Assembly: GCF_004210375.1 (NCBI RefSeq)
Contig: NC_134837.1
Coordinates: 159,567,310 to 159,631,309 of the forward strand
Source of the DNA: Tachypleus tridentatus
Lineage: Eukaryota > Arthropoda > Merostomata > Xiphosura > Limulidae
Length of the DNA: 64,000 nt
Direction: 5' to 3'
The notes under the pieces were generated by a model. The model saw nothing but the letters and a program-made list of their open reading frames with translations, did no database searches and was not told the DNA's origin. Shown here piece by piece: positions 1-10,700 of the stretch; within the stretch, counting starts at the first letter, position 1; each line of letters opens with the position of its first letter. The position numbers were made by a program, and so were the translations under genes.

Positions 1-6
1 GGATCA

Positions 7-112
7 CGCCCAATGGCACAGTGGCATGTCTGTAGACTCACATAGCAAAAACCAAGTTTCGATAACTGTGGTGAGTGGAACACAAATATTCCATTGTGTC
101 GTACCAAAGAAA
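7..112 (+). repeat. SINE-B copy, degenerate
   Basis: A tRNA-derived SINE whose A-box part reads TGGCACAGTGGCATG and whose B-box part reads AGTTTCGATAACTG, followed by a decayed CCATTGTGT tail. It is cut or diverged at the 3' end, where the usual CTTTGTGC block is unclear. It lies at the window edge, so its 5' limit is uncertain. Confidence 0.65.
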
Positions 113-700
113 GAAAATAATGAAAACTATTTATTTTAGTGCATGACTTTAAACGTTTTTGAATTGTGGACATGCGCAACAATGAGTTTATAAATAATAT
201 ACAGATGTTCTTTAAACTACATACATATAGAGATACTGACCCCAGTAATAATTATTGCCTCATGCACCGTTAAAATGTATGAATATATACTGAGAAACAT
301 TCTCTTTTTTGAAGAAGCGTAGCTCGATGAATGTATACTATGACGAATAGGAGTTTTTTTATATGATATTGATTTACGATACTGGACTAAAAGTACGTTA
401 ACTTATCACGACGAGGGTTTTCTTTTCTGATGAGAGAGAAAATATCCTATTGCGGTGAGTCAAAACTACAAATATGACGACATTTTCTATTTATAAAATC
501 TTCAAAAAATTGATTATAAATACGAAATTTTTTAATGATGAATAAAATTCATCTACTAAATCAGAGTTGGTAATTCAATGATTATAGAGTAATTGGTTAT
601 GTTTTTATACTAATTTACTGAGAAACAACTTATCCCAGTGTTGTTATTTTTCATGAACTAACGTTTTGTTACTTTAAAGCATATCCTTTAATAAGTAAAG

Positions 701-823
701 TCCCCCAGTAGCTCCGTGGTATGTCTATGGACTTACAACGCTACAAACCGGCTTTCGATACTTGTGGTTGGCAGAGCACAGATAGCCCATTGTGTAGCTT
801 TGTGCTTAATTCAAAACAACAAG
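701..823 (+). repeat. SINE-B copy, full length
   Basis: The copy begins with CCCCCAGTAGCTCCGTGG and continues through the tRNA-like head with CTTACAACGC at the anticodon arm. The B box is GCTTTCGATACTTGTGG. The tail ATAGCCCATTGTGTAGC is followed by CTTTGTGCTTAATTCAAAAC. All parts of the family are present in order, so it is a good reference copy. Confidence 0.85.
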
Positions 824-1289
824 AGTAACTGATAAAATAAAGAATTTAATTATAAATGTTTGAAACCAATTATAAAACACGTAATCGTAATAAATATTTT
901 TACTTAATTATAACAGAAGCATTTAACTATTATTACTCGATTCTTTAAGAGAAAATTTAAACATTTTACAATAGACAATAGTAATTTTTTTTTTTTATTA
1001 TTTGTTGAATACCAAATCTGAATAATTACTTTTCTTCGTGCAATTAAGGTTAGTGAATGCGTCAATGTATAAAGTGTAACATAAAATTATTAAATTATAT
1101 CAAACTGTATAAGATTAAATATTTTGGTATTTACTAGTCATCATTATAATTCTACGCTTAGGTTTATAACCAATTTACATAATTTCGCACTAATAGTTGA
1201 AATATTAAAAAAAATCATGTAATTACGCAAAAATTTGAAAACCTAACTTTAAAATTGTTGAAAAGCTTCGTAATTAATTAACCGTCTTT

Positions 1290-1366
1290 TTCTCACCTCG
1301 GGATCGAAACCCAGTTTTAGCACTTTAGGCCCTCACACTAGTCCTGAGTCACTGTGTAGCACTGCT
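1290..1366 (-). repeat. SINE-B/C head fragment
   Basis: Read on the minus strand, a GACTCAGGACTAG segment is followed by GGGTTTCGATCCCGAGGTG, which has the shape of an A box and a B box at tRNA-like spacing. No tail can be seen. The family is uncertain. Confidence 0.4.
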
Positions 1367-1844
1367 AACAGAATAATCATAATGTTGTAGTTTTCTAGGT
1401 ATCAATATCTGAAAGTAACGTAAAGCTATTTTAAAAAAGTTGGAACAGTAAGATCATCTGCTACATTGTACCTCAGAAATATTAAGAATATTTATTAAGA
1501 AACTATTCTATTGAATAATTACCAAAATATTATGTTAAGTAATGTTAATCACGATACTTATTAATGTTTTGACATATTTTTAATAGACGTCGTACACAGT
1601 GATTCCCATCAAACACGAGCAGACTGAACTTTTATATTCTTCTAATCTGTTTTCTGGTCATATTTGAGCATAACTTTTCACACGTTGTTTGTACAATACT
1701 CTGTGTTTCTTCCTGAGACGTGTCACTGTTTGAAGTTGTCTCCTTAAGATAAACACGGAATTCTCATTAATTATTCTTGCCTAGTTTGTTATTAAACTCG
1801 AAACTACACAATATATTATCTGTGTTGTCCTCACTGCAAGTGTC

Positions 1845-1912
1845 AGAACACGAGTTTTAGTATTGTAAGCAATAACACCTACCGCTTTTCCGGATTGGGC
1901 GGGGGGGGGGGT
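1845..1912 (-). repeat. SINE-B head fragment next to a G-run
   Basis: On the minus strand a C-run is followed by a decayed head with a TTGCTTACAATAC anticodon arm and AAAACTCGTG where the B box begins. The plus-strand GGGCGGGGGGGGGGG run at about 1898-1911 corresponds to the CCCCCC start of SINE-B expanded into a homopolymer. Confidence 0.4.
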
Positions 1913-2199
1913 ATTCTCACGTGAATATAGTTCACAATTCAGTAAAACTATTAATAATAAATTAGTATTAAGTGTCGTGATGTTTATAAGGTATACCAAC
2001 AAAGTCTCTAACGCTTACATCAAATTTATGGTAGCTTACTCATAAACTATATAATTTATCCTCAGCACTCATCGAGTTCTAGTGAACTGTTAACAGGGTA
2101 ATCGTTACCCACTCCAGGATCATACAGCTCAGTTTGGTGTTTTTGCAGCTTTTCTATCGTGCTATGAATAATTAAAGACATAAAATTAATATTGTATCA

Positions 2200-2427
2200 G
2201 ATGATCTAGTGGTTATGGTGTTCAATACAAAACATTCAGGATGCAGTTTGGAATCCTACCTTTCAGCCACAGGGTCATTACAATGTTTGGTCAATCTCAC
2301 TATTCGCTAGTAAAAGAGTAGCCCTGCAATTAGCGGTGGTGGGAGGTGCATTAACTGCCTCCCCCTAAGTCTATAACTTCTATAATCAGACAAGGCTAAC
2401 GCAGATAACTTTCCCTAAAATTCAACA
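2200..2427 (+). repeat. SINE-A variant with a different head
   Basis: The body follows SINE-A: TTTCAGCCACAGGGTCATTA, then GGTCAATCTCACTATTCG, AAAAGAGTAGCCC, and a tail AGGCTAACGCAGATAAC. The head starts ATCTAGTGGTTATGGTG and its B box GTTTGGAATCCTACC is decayed. It therefore looks like a subfamily or an old copy. Confidence 0.65.
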
Positions 2428-2429
2428 AA

Positions 2430-3200
2430 GAAATGATGACACTCGATTATCCTTACCATTAAATTGATTCCTAGTTCTCATCCATTTAAATTACTAGATT
2501 TAATCAGAGGTTAATATTAATATATAAAATAAGGAATTATTGACCAATAGCGAATATCAAATGCAATTTCATTAATGTCGATTTCTCACTCAGGCGTTTT
2601 TAATATTTAAAAACTATATGGTGATATATTTTACTCTTTGTAGGTTTCGATTGTTTATACATAATTTATAGCTTACACAGATATATATATATTATTGCGT
2701 AGAAATAAATACAGAGGTTTGTTGAACATCAGTTTTATAAAAAATACCAATTACACACCAGCTGTTTTTCTTCCGTTCTAATAAACCTGCCAGAACTATG
2801 ACAGCATATCAGACTTCACAAATTAACAATATAATATAATTTCTCTTTTCTCACTCCTCATACCGTACACTAACAGTAACAGCCAATCAGACTTTGCGCC
2901 TGTTACTTTCTTTTTATACGTAAAATAATAATTGTAATAGCAGGATGAAACAATTGTCTGTCACCACGTTGACTAAATGTTTGCTTAAAACTATCGTTTC
3001 AGTGTTGTAATATATCACTTGATGTCTTGAAAAAACAAGAATACGAAGCTCCCAGTTTTAAGCAATTAGTTTACTGCAATAAATGAGTTGTTACGTTTGT
3101 CATAAAGCCTCTTACGAGGTATTATATTTATCAATGTGTGTTGATGTACTACATTTTTGCTCTTACCTTACTACAGGGAAATATAAAACAACGAAAAGTT
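2430..3200. other. AT-rich spacer, nothing recognised
   Basis: No open frame of note, no repeat family seen elsewhere in the window and no RNA gene was found here. There is a short TA run near 2680. Confidence 0.5.
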
Positions 3201-3201
3201 T

Positions 3202-3337
3202 ATTTCGAATTTCGCACAAAGCTACTTTGAGGGCTATCTACGCTAGCCGTCCCTAATTTAGCAGTGTAAGACTAGAGGGAAGGCAGCTAGTCATCACCAC
3301 CCACTGCCAACTCTTGGGCTACTCTTTTACCAACGAA
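3202..3337 (-). repeat. SINE-A 3' half
   Basis: On the minus strand it runs from the ACTCTTTTACC/AGAGTAGCCC part of the body to the tail with AGCTTTGTGCGAAATTCG. The tRNA-like head and first half of the body are missing, which is the 5' truncation typical of target-primed retrotransposition. Confidence 0.8.
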
Positions 3338-3654
3338 AGAAACAAACAAAATAAAACAACAATGCTATAACGGAATCCTTTATAGACATAAAACATGAGT
3401 GTGATATAAAGCGGATAAACTAAGAGTAAAATAGGAAAGGAAATTTATCGGTCAATACTTTTCTCAAAAGTTAAATTAAATTGCAGAAAAATATCAGAAT
3501 ATTGTTTCACCGTGAGATCTGTGTTTGTTCAATTCGATTCTAAAGGATCAAAATATTTTGGGAAATTATATTTGACTTCTTTTTTAAAAACTGTTTAAAT
3601 ATGTTGTAAGAGAATACATGAAAAGTTTGAAACGTTTAAAGTCGAGACCTATAG

Positions 3655-3691
3655 TGACGTCACATCATCGTTATATTCAAGCATGACGTCA
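3655..3691. promoter_or_regulatory. Pair of consensus CRE sites
   Basis: The perfect palindrome TGACGTCA occurs at 3655-3662 and again at 3684-3691. It is the consensus binding site of CREB/ATF bZIP factors. Two exact 8-mers 21 bp apart in AT-rich DNA are unlikely by chance. A Tc1 element begins about 70 bp downstream, and no gene could be attached to the sites, so their function is unproven. Confidence 0.45.
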
Positions 3692-3988
3692 TGCGACTGA
3701 CGAGTCCATGTTTTTCTTGTATTTTGGTATGACTTTTTATTGTGTAAAACTCATTAATGTACATATCACTTTGGCCAAAATGTTTCCATACTGTGGTATG
3801 TTGATGTTGTTGTCTATATGCATTCAGTGGTTACTAGTAAATGCCGAGTTGTAACACAGAAAAAAGGTAAAGTATAATCAGATAAACATGCATGAATGGT
3901 TTGAGCATTTGTTTGACAAAATAAAGATAAACACCTGTTTGTATAAAAAGATATACTTTGAGTATAATTTTTTTTCGAAACAGATAAT

Positions 3989-4162
3989 ACTTTTCTAGTA
4001 ATGTCCGTATGCTTCATTCCATTGTTGGACAGTCAAACAATTTGACTCTTTATGTACTTGGTGTAGCAGAGTCGTGTCTCATCACGTGCCAGAAGTTAGA
4101 GAGAGTCAAATTGTTTGATTGTCCAACAATGGTATGAAGCATACGGACATTACTAGAAAAGT
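3989..4162. repeat. 61-bp inverted repeat inside the Tc1 element
   Basis: The left arm (3989-4049) is the reverse complement of the right arm (4102-4162) with about three mismatches, and about 52 bp lie between them. The right arm holds the transposase start, so the peptide MKHTDITRKV can be read from both strands, outward from the loop. This is a duplicated and inverted 5' coding segment and could form a long hairpin. Confidence 0.9.
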
Positions 4163-5040
4163 TGGGTACTCCGAGTATACTGTGTCGAGAATACGGAAAT
4201 CTCATCGAACCACAGAAAACGCTGTTCTAGGAAAATCTACTTGTAGACGCTGAAAAACTACTACTCGAGATGGCTCTGTTATCACTAGGTTAGCAGATCA
4301 AGGTCAAAATAACTATTGCACACCTTGCTACAGGAATGGCACGAACATATTCATTTCAAGTATCCACAAGAACAATGAATAGGAGACTGATCAAACAAGG
4401 TTATTTTGTAAGAAGGACTATCCTCAAACTGATATTAACCAGAATTCACTGTTACTTGGACACAACATTATGTTAACGTACAGTTAGGACACTGGCAACA
4501 TGTCTTGTTAAAACTGATAATTGGATCCGTATCCGTCGTGTATCTCGTGAACATGTTAGGAAAGCTCACTTTCCCACAGAAAGTGTTGGAGTTCAGGTTT
4601 GTTTAAGGGACTATTCACCATGGTGGAAAAAACAGCTGTTTATATCGTCTAGGGAAATGTCAACGGTGTCTCTACAGCTATCACATGAAGACAGTATTTC
4701 TGTCATATGCTACAGTAAGGTTTGGTAATAATATTGTGTTTCGGAATGACAATGTCACTGCTCGCAGTCTGTGTATTGTACAGGATTATCTGGATCAAAA
4801 GGACATCACAAGATAACCATGGCCAGTAAAGTCTCCAACTTATAATTTCTTTGAGATCTATTGGGGACAGAACTGAACCGGTAAAGTGCTAACCATGACC
4901 CTAAACTAGCTATTATTGTTGAGTTGCAGCACCGTCTAGTGAAAATTTGGGATGAAACAAGGTGGATTACATCAATAACTACTTCCACAGCATTCCACGT
5001 TGTCTTGCTGAGGTTATTAGTGTACAAGGAGGATCAACCA
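4134..5040 (+). pseudogene. Tc1-family transposase, broken
   Basis: A DDE transposase of the Tc1/IS630 superfamily, which would cut and rejoin element ends in the nucleus. The start ATG at 4134 opens MKHTDITRKVGYSEYTVSRI, a helix-turn-helix segment with the Tc1 pattern. Further on, one frame has RIRRVSREHVRKAH and another NIVFRNDNVTARSLCIVQDY, which matches the conserved QDNARPH-type block. PWPVKSPTYNFFEIYW follows, corresponding to the PWPxxSPDLNPIE block around the last catalytic residue. Several stops and frameshifts separate these pieces, and the SPD aspartate is replaced. It cannot encode an active enzyme. Confidence 0.85.
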
Positions 5041-5795
5041 AATTCTGAATGTTTAACATGAACTGATATAAAGTTACAGACGCCGTTTATAATAATTTGA
5101 TGCAATAATTTGTCATTATATACATTTTGTTGTGATAGGTGGCATGCTGAATTACACACATTTCTACGGGTGTCTGATAAAATTATTTGCTTCATAACAA
5201 CTCTTTTTATGTTCTCTATAGCACCTGTCTCATTATACAAGTTACATATGTATATGTTTAATATGACGTACATTTTTCATTTTGACAGCGACAAGTGTAT
5301 TTATATTTCATCCTGATAATTTTTGTCTTATATGTCATAAAATATGCAAAACTTTTGACCAAGACTGTATAGAAGTATTATAAAACTCCTTAACCAAAAA
5401 GGAAATTGGAATCATCTGACTGCTCACATTGATTTCTGACCAGGTGAAAGAAAAATACATCAAATCATTGTCAAACCACTATCATTTGAAAGTCTTTGAG
5501 CTTAAATAAATATATATATACAAGTTTCCTTGAATTTTATTCATTAGCCCATTTGTTTGTTACAGCCACCAGCTGCTAAATACACAAAAGAATAGAGTAG
5601 TTACAAAGCATGATTTACTGTGGTATTTGAAGATATTTTGATTAATCGAGGCACCGTTTCACAGTTGTACTGTTGTCTCTTCTCAGTATAAAATTTTAAA
5701 GCTTTAATCGCTGTTGCAACAAAGTTTTTATTCACTAAAACTGCAATAATACTAACTTTCTTAATCAAATGAATAACTGCGTCTACTAGAATGTT

Positions 5796-6063
5796 GGTCC
5801 AGCATGGCCAAGCGCGTGACTCGTAATCTGAGAGTCGCGGGTTCGCATCCCCGTCGCGCCAAACATGCTTGCCTTTTCAGCCGTGGAGGCGTTATAATGT
5901 GACGGTCAATCCCATTATTCTTTAGGAAAAGAGTAGCCCAAGAATTGACGATGGGTGGTGATGACTAGCTGCCTTCCCTCTAGTCTTACACTGCTAAATT
6001 ATGGACGGCTAGCACAGATAGTCCTCGTGTAGCTTTGTGCGAAATTCAAAAACAAACAAACAA
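5796..6063 (+). repeat. SINE-A, full length with target duplication
   Basis: A complete copy with A box, ACTCGTAATC anticodon arm, B box GCGGGTTCGCATCCCC, body and tail ending in (CAAA)n. An exact 11-bp direct repeat ACTAGAATGTT flanks it at 5785-5795 and 6064-6074. These are the target-site duplications and fix both ends. Confidence 0.95.
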
Positions 6064-6074
6064 ACTAGAATGTT

Positions 6075-7442
6075 AATAATACTGCTGTATTGTTATTCAC
6101 AACACACGATACGTGAGCTCTTTGATTATTAGGATAGCACTATTCGATAGTTTTATTGATTCTATGAAACACCAAATTCTTAAATAAAGAAAAGTCGTGA
6201 ACAAAATACAACAATAAACTCTGTAACTCTGAGATGAATATATGACCTTATCTGTATTTCGTATCTTAAAAAAAACTTGTGAAATATTTTTGTGGATATA
6301 AGAAAAGAACATGTTTTAAACAGACTTAACTACATTTCACTAGAATGTCGAACAGAAGCAACATAATTCTCAATTTTAAATTTATACAACTATGAAAAAA
6401 AACAACTCAGCTCAAAGATATTTTTTGGAATTCAGAAAATTTACTACATTTCTAAGGATAAAATACAAAAATAAACTGCATATATCAAATATCATCTGTT
6501 TACTTCACAGATATTTTTGTTATAACACAGCCAACTGAAAAAAAACAAGACATTTAGACGTTGTTAAACATGAATATTGATCTTAAATCTTGTTTATTAA
6601 GCAGCATAAAAATTGAATGTTACAATGGAAAATATCGAAAGTTGGTAATGCAATCAGTAAGCTTAATATTCCAGAATAAAATCAGATTAGACTGCAGATG
6701 GTTTCTTTCCACATTCATCTCATTTAGTTCGTTACAAATTTCAAGTGGGGGCTATGCAAAAATAGTACTTGAAATCTATGTTTTATTTGCCACGGGCTAC
6801 TGCGTTCAATAGAAGTATTTCGTAAGACGTCATAAAGTCACCAGTTTTGTACATCATCTGTCATATTGAGTTGAAGATGAAGTAAGAAAACAGATCACAA
6901 TATACTTAGTTCATCATTTTGTACGTTCATTTGTTAACAACGTATACAAGGGTTGCGACCCTAGGAGCACAAGCTCATTCAGAAAAGATGAACAAAAATG
7001 TTTCTCTCATTGATTTCCAGTGGAAAAAGAAAGTAGAAATCGTTGGATAATAGCTGTAAGCAAGCAAAAAAATTGATATGCAAGCCTAACTAACTTTACG
7101 ATACTATGTATGCTAGTGAGTATTTTATTTTAGTTTGTAAAACTGGAATTTTAAGGTATTTTTTGAGGAAGAAAGAGGTTTTTTATGACCTACGTTACAC
7201 AAACAAATGAAGAGAAAGTTCTCTAACAAGTAGTATAAACATATGTACACAATATAAAACTGATGTTTTGTTCCTAGGTTGTTGTTTTTATCTCTCTTTT
7301 GTAAAATCTTACGAATGAAGTTTGTAACAGCAAAAATGTAACAGCTACTTTAGGTCAATCTGTTAATTTCTCAAAGTTGCAACTATCTTTATACTCCATA
7401 GTGTACGTAATATCAAGGACAAATTCTAAACAGTGAAATGTT
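6075..7442. other. AT-rich spacer, nothing recognised
   Basis: Short open frames occur on both strands at 6097-6312 and 6561-6812. They have AT-driven composition, no conserved motif and no neighbouring signals, so none is called as a gene. Confidence 0.5.
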
Positions 7443-7570
7443 TGTTGTTTTCTTTCTAATTAAGGACAAAGCTACACAATGAACTATATGCGCTATGTCC
7501 ACCATGGGTATCGAAACCTGTTTTTTAGCACTGTAAATTCGCAGACAAACTGATGTGACACTAGAGGGCA
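7443..7570 (-). repeat. SINE-B copy
   Basis: On the minus strand the head starts TGCCCTCTAGTGTCACATC, the B box is AGGTTTCGATACCCATGG, and the tail includes TAGCTTTGTCCTTAATTAG. It is nearly full length and moderately diverged. The reverse reading around 7413-7637 gives a chance open frame. Confidence 0.8.
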
Positions 7571-8204
7571 CAGTGAAATATCCAATAGCTTTGCATTTTG
7601 TAACATTCACTTTTGAAAGTATAACACATTTGCTCATATGCTTTCTCTATTAAGATCTCCAAAACTAATACAGCGTAAAGAATGACAAAAAATAATTGAC
7701 TTTGGAGACAGTCAATTCAAACGACCAATAATATATCTACATATATATATGCGAAAACTCAATATATGTCCATAGTTCATAATCATTTGACAGTTCAATT
7801 TTGCATATAAAGTATATTTATCGTCTTAAATGTGCGAACATGGTTTTTTCTAGATAACTCGCCACACTCTTATTCTTAAGGTAGCAAATTCCCTTCTTAC
7901 TTGTAGTTGTAATTTTGAACCTCTCAATATAGAAAATATCACGATGAATCTTATAGTTAATGACTTTTCGGGAAGACAACAAAACAACTATTCGTTTACT
8001 TGGTTGGATCGTAATAGTAACCAGAATTCATCTATAATACAATTCTTTATGTAATACATAAACTTAATATTGCTGAAAGCTGAAGAACTAATGGAAATAA
8101 TGATGCTGAAATTAGCGATTAATATCAGGCTAGACGACATATTTTTTCTCAATTCTTTAGTGAATTTATAGTTATAAAAATGTTGTTGGCTTGTATCGTT
8201 GTTA

Positions 8205-8310
8205 TGCGCAAAACTACACATGAGCTACCTGTACTCTGCCCGTCACAAGTATAACACTCCATTTTTAACATCATAAACCTCCAAACTTACCACTTAGCCA
8301 TTTGGAGGCA
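8205..8310 (-). repeat. SINE-B copy, old
   Basis: On the minus strand TGCCTCCAAATGGCTAAGTGG is followed by a decayed B box ending ACTTGTGACGGGCAGAG, then ACAGGTAGCTCATGTGTAG and TTTTGCGC. The order of parts fits SINE-B but divergence is high. Confidence 0.6.
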
Positions 8311-9047
8311 GTTATAAAAGGAACCAATGAATTTAAAATAATTGAAAACTTGAAACTAGAGAACAGTCATTTTGTGTTGTTTCTTTTGTCTACTTTTTAA
8401 AAGAAAATTTAACCGCTGTTTCTATTGGTCCCGCTCAGTTGAGGAATTATAATACTAAAAAACAAACATAAAAGAATACTTAACAGAACTATTTCACTCA
8501 TTTTTCATTTGAAACTGGTAACACGTGAACTAATTTTAAAAATGTAAAAAAAATCTGTACTCGATTCATTTTATCACAAATAGTAGTACTGTTACTGTTT
8601 CGCCAACTTTTGGCATATAACTACGTAACATTAAATAACAAAATTGTATAAAAGTATTATTAAGGAAATTTAATGTTAGTGATAAGTTTAGTTCAAAGAA
8701 TCGTGAACACTGTGAATTTGTTTCCATTCCATGAACTAATTTACTGAGAACCTGTGGTTCGTGACTTTTGGAAGATAACTGAGATCTGTATTTAATTAAG
8801 TATTTTTGTTTCGAAAGAGTTATTATTTAAATAACTGATGTATCACGATGGCGGTACAGAATAAAATATTGTTTCAAAGTCTGTTTTAACATTAACACAA
8901 TCAAGCGTCTCAGTGAAGAATTGTGTTAATGAAGACAGGCAGATAGTAACCAGTCATTTCATATGGTCTTTGTTAAATTATAATAGCAACTAGGTTAACA
9001 GTAAAACCTACTTTTGTTCTTACCGTAATTTCTTTTAAAACAAATAT
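8311..9047. other. AT-rich spacer, nothing recognised
   Basis: No coding, RNA or repeat feature that I can support was seen in this stretch. Confidence 0.5.
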
Positions 9048-9187
9048 CTTGTGGAAGTATTATCAAAGTATACGTATACTATGACAACGATTCCTTGTGC
9101 AAGTATTATCAAAGTATACATATACTATGACAACGATTCCTTGTGCAAGTATTATCAAAGTATACATATACTATGACAACGATTCCT
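9048..9187. repeat. Three tandem copies of a 46-bp unit
   Basis: Units begin at 9048, 9094 and 9140. Copies two and three are essentially identical and copy one differs at a few bases. Each unit contains the near-palindrome AGTATACATATACT. The array is short and flanked by unique AT-rich sequence. Confidence 0.95.
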
Positions 9188-9413
9188 TAAATACAAAAAT
9201 ATAAATATTTTATAGAAACTACAACAGTGGTATATTATTCAGTGAAAATGTATGCGATAAACGATAGCAAACCGCTGTTGTTGTTGAACTAAAATAATTA
9301 AACTAATGTCTATTTTTTAACTTTTTTAAGTTTTTTAAAACATCAAAAAGAAGTGTTTCGTTTATATTTGCTATTCTTACTATATTTTGTGTGACAACGG
9401 ACAGGAGAGACGT

Positions 9414-9530
9414 GACCGGCATAGCCAGGTGGTTAAAGCGTTCGACTAGTAATCTGAAGGTCGCGGATTCGAATCTCCGTAACATTAAACATGATCGCTC
9501 TTTCAGCAGTGAGGGCGTTATGATGTTACC
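9414..9530 (+). repeat. SINE-A 5' part, 3' truncated
   Basis: The head reads GTGACCGGCATAGCCAGGTGG with B box GCGGATTCGAATCTCCG, then TTTCAGCAGTGAGGGCGTTA. The body stops after GATGTTACC. Loss of the 3' side rather than the 5' side is not what retrotransposition truncation produces and suggests a later deletion. The anticodon position here reads AGT. Confidence 0.8.
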
Positions 9531-10123
9531 TGATTAAGTATTTTTACATTATTTCAGTCAGTAACGCATGTAGAATTCGCAACACGTTGCGCTAAACCTG
9601 ATTCATCCCATTTTTAATATATAGGTTCAAATAGGTTCTTGAAGTTAAAAGGTCGTTTATTCAACGTGAATACTTTGATGTTGGCTAATTTGTAGTTTCG
9701 TCTCACGTCACTTATGTTTTGGACTATTTAATGCAAGTTACTGAAAGCAAACAATAATCCCAAAGCTCTTTTTACAATATTTTGGTGGAAAATCAAAGTA
9801 TTTCAAAAAAAAAATCTTGTTCATTATAAAGTAAGCTAATGTATTTACAAAATCAGATTACTTGAAGTAAAATAACAAATATCCTGGGACTTCTTTAAAT
9901 CTTCTTTTTTTAAAATACATGTAAGCTTACAATGACATATCTGAAACATTAGTTGTTTTACTGAATTAGTTATTACAATTACACCAATCAAAGTTACGTT
10001 ATTCCAGCTAGTATTAGAACATATCAAAATATTTTGAAAGTTCTGAATCAATTAATACATTAAAAAACAGTTCTAAACTATTCATGAAAGCTCAACAAAA
10101 GTACATAACTCCATAATGAAATG
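9531..10123. other. AT-rich spacer, nothing recognised
   Basis: No supported feature. A minus-strand open frame at 9845-10051 has no recognisable motif. Confidence 0.5.
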
Positions 10124-10228
10124 TTCCCAGTTGCACAGCAGTAAATTTGCAAACTCACGACGCTGGAAACCGAGTTTCGATACTTGTGGTAAGCAGAGCA
10201 CAGATAGCCCATTGTGTAGCTTTGTGCT
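10124..10228 (+). repeat. SINE-B, first unit of a head-to-tail dimer
   Basis: The head is CCAGTTGCACAGCAG and the B box is GAGTTTCGATACTTGTGG. The tail ends exactly at GTAGCTTTGTGCT, where the next unit begins. The two units together give a plus-strand frame (10147-10377) that repeats the peptide VSILVV. Confidence 0.9.
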
Positions 10229-10352
10229 GCCCCCCAGTGCACAATGGTATGTCTGCGGACTTACACACTAAAAACCAGGTTTCGATACTCGTGGTGGGCA
10301 AAGCACAGATAGCCCATTGTGTAGCTTTGTGCTTAATTAAAAACTACAACAA
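10229..10352 (+). repeat. SINE-B, second unit of the dimer
   Basis: This unit starts GCCCCCCAGTGCACAATGG directly after the tail of the preceding one and runs to GCTTAATTAAAAACTACAAC. The B box is GGTTTCGATACTCGTGG. The perfect junction suggests either insertion of one copy at the tail of another or retrotransposition of a dimeric transcript. Confidence 0.9.
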
Positions 10353-10514
10353 CCGTAGTAAAATAAGTAAAAATTAACCAACCATCTGACGCTGCTCAAA
10401 ACAAATCTAAACAGTCTCACAAGCGCACAGAAGTTATAAACCACTCATTGAACATCCTTTCCAAAGATTTGTAAAACTACACGATAGAACAAGAAACTGT
10501 TATTGAAACACTGT

Positions 10515-10700
10515 TATTGTCATTACAAACATTTTGGTAATGCTTTGTTGTGATAAATGAAATACTTAATTACACATCTTTCTATAGGTTTCTGATAGGA
10601 TTATTTACTGTTCGAATAAATCGTTCATGATGTCTACAGAACCTGTCTCGTTATACAAATTACAAATATGTAAATGTTTAATATAACAAGAATTTCTCAG
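10515..10700 (+). repeat. Second copy of the Tc1 3' non-coding region
   Basis: The stretch from TTTGTTGTGATAAATG to ATGTTTAATATAACAAG matches 5115-5290 in the Tc1 element throughout, including CACCTGTCTC/AACCTGTCTC and TTATACAAGTTAC/TTATACAAATTAC. A weaker match to the element's last bases is seen near 11205-11240. No transposase sequence was seen beside it. Confidence 0.7.

Larger units (their letters stand above)
824..2196. other. AT-rich spacer with two decayed tRNA-like pieces
   Basis: No coding potential was recognised. Two short stretches look like SINE heads on the minus strand and are listed separately. A short open frame at 1781-2002 on the minus strand runs through a G-run and a SINE piece and is not a gene. 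Confidence 0.5.
3762..5367 (+). mobile_element. Tc1-like DNA transposon, degenerate
   Basis: The element is about 1.6 kb, the usual Tc1 size. Its right end, CAAAACTTTTGACCAAGACTG before TA, resembles a Tc1 terminal repeat. The left end at TA 3760-3761, with CACTTTGGCCAAAATG, is a decayed match. Between them lie an inverted foldback (3989-4162), a broken transposase and a 3' non-coding part that recurs near 10.5 kb. The left boundary is less certain than the right. Confidence 0.75.

Noticed and set aside
1898..1911. G-run considered as a G-quadruplex or regulatory signal
   Set aside because: It is a single homopolymer run where a SINE-B head begins (CCCCCC on the other strand), so expansion of that run explains it.
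5796..5870. tRNA-like heads of SINE-A copies considered as functional tRNA genes
   Set aside because: Each is attached to the same SINE body and tail and flanked by target duplications. The acceptor stem does not close as in a real tRNA.
9048..9187. Direct repeats considered as a CRISPR array
   Set aside because: The repeats are contiguous with no unique spacers, and the genome is clearly eukaryotic. It is a minisatellite.
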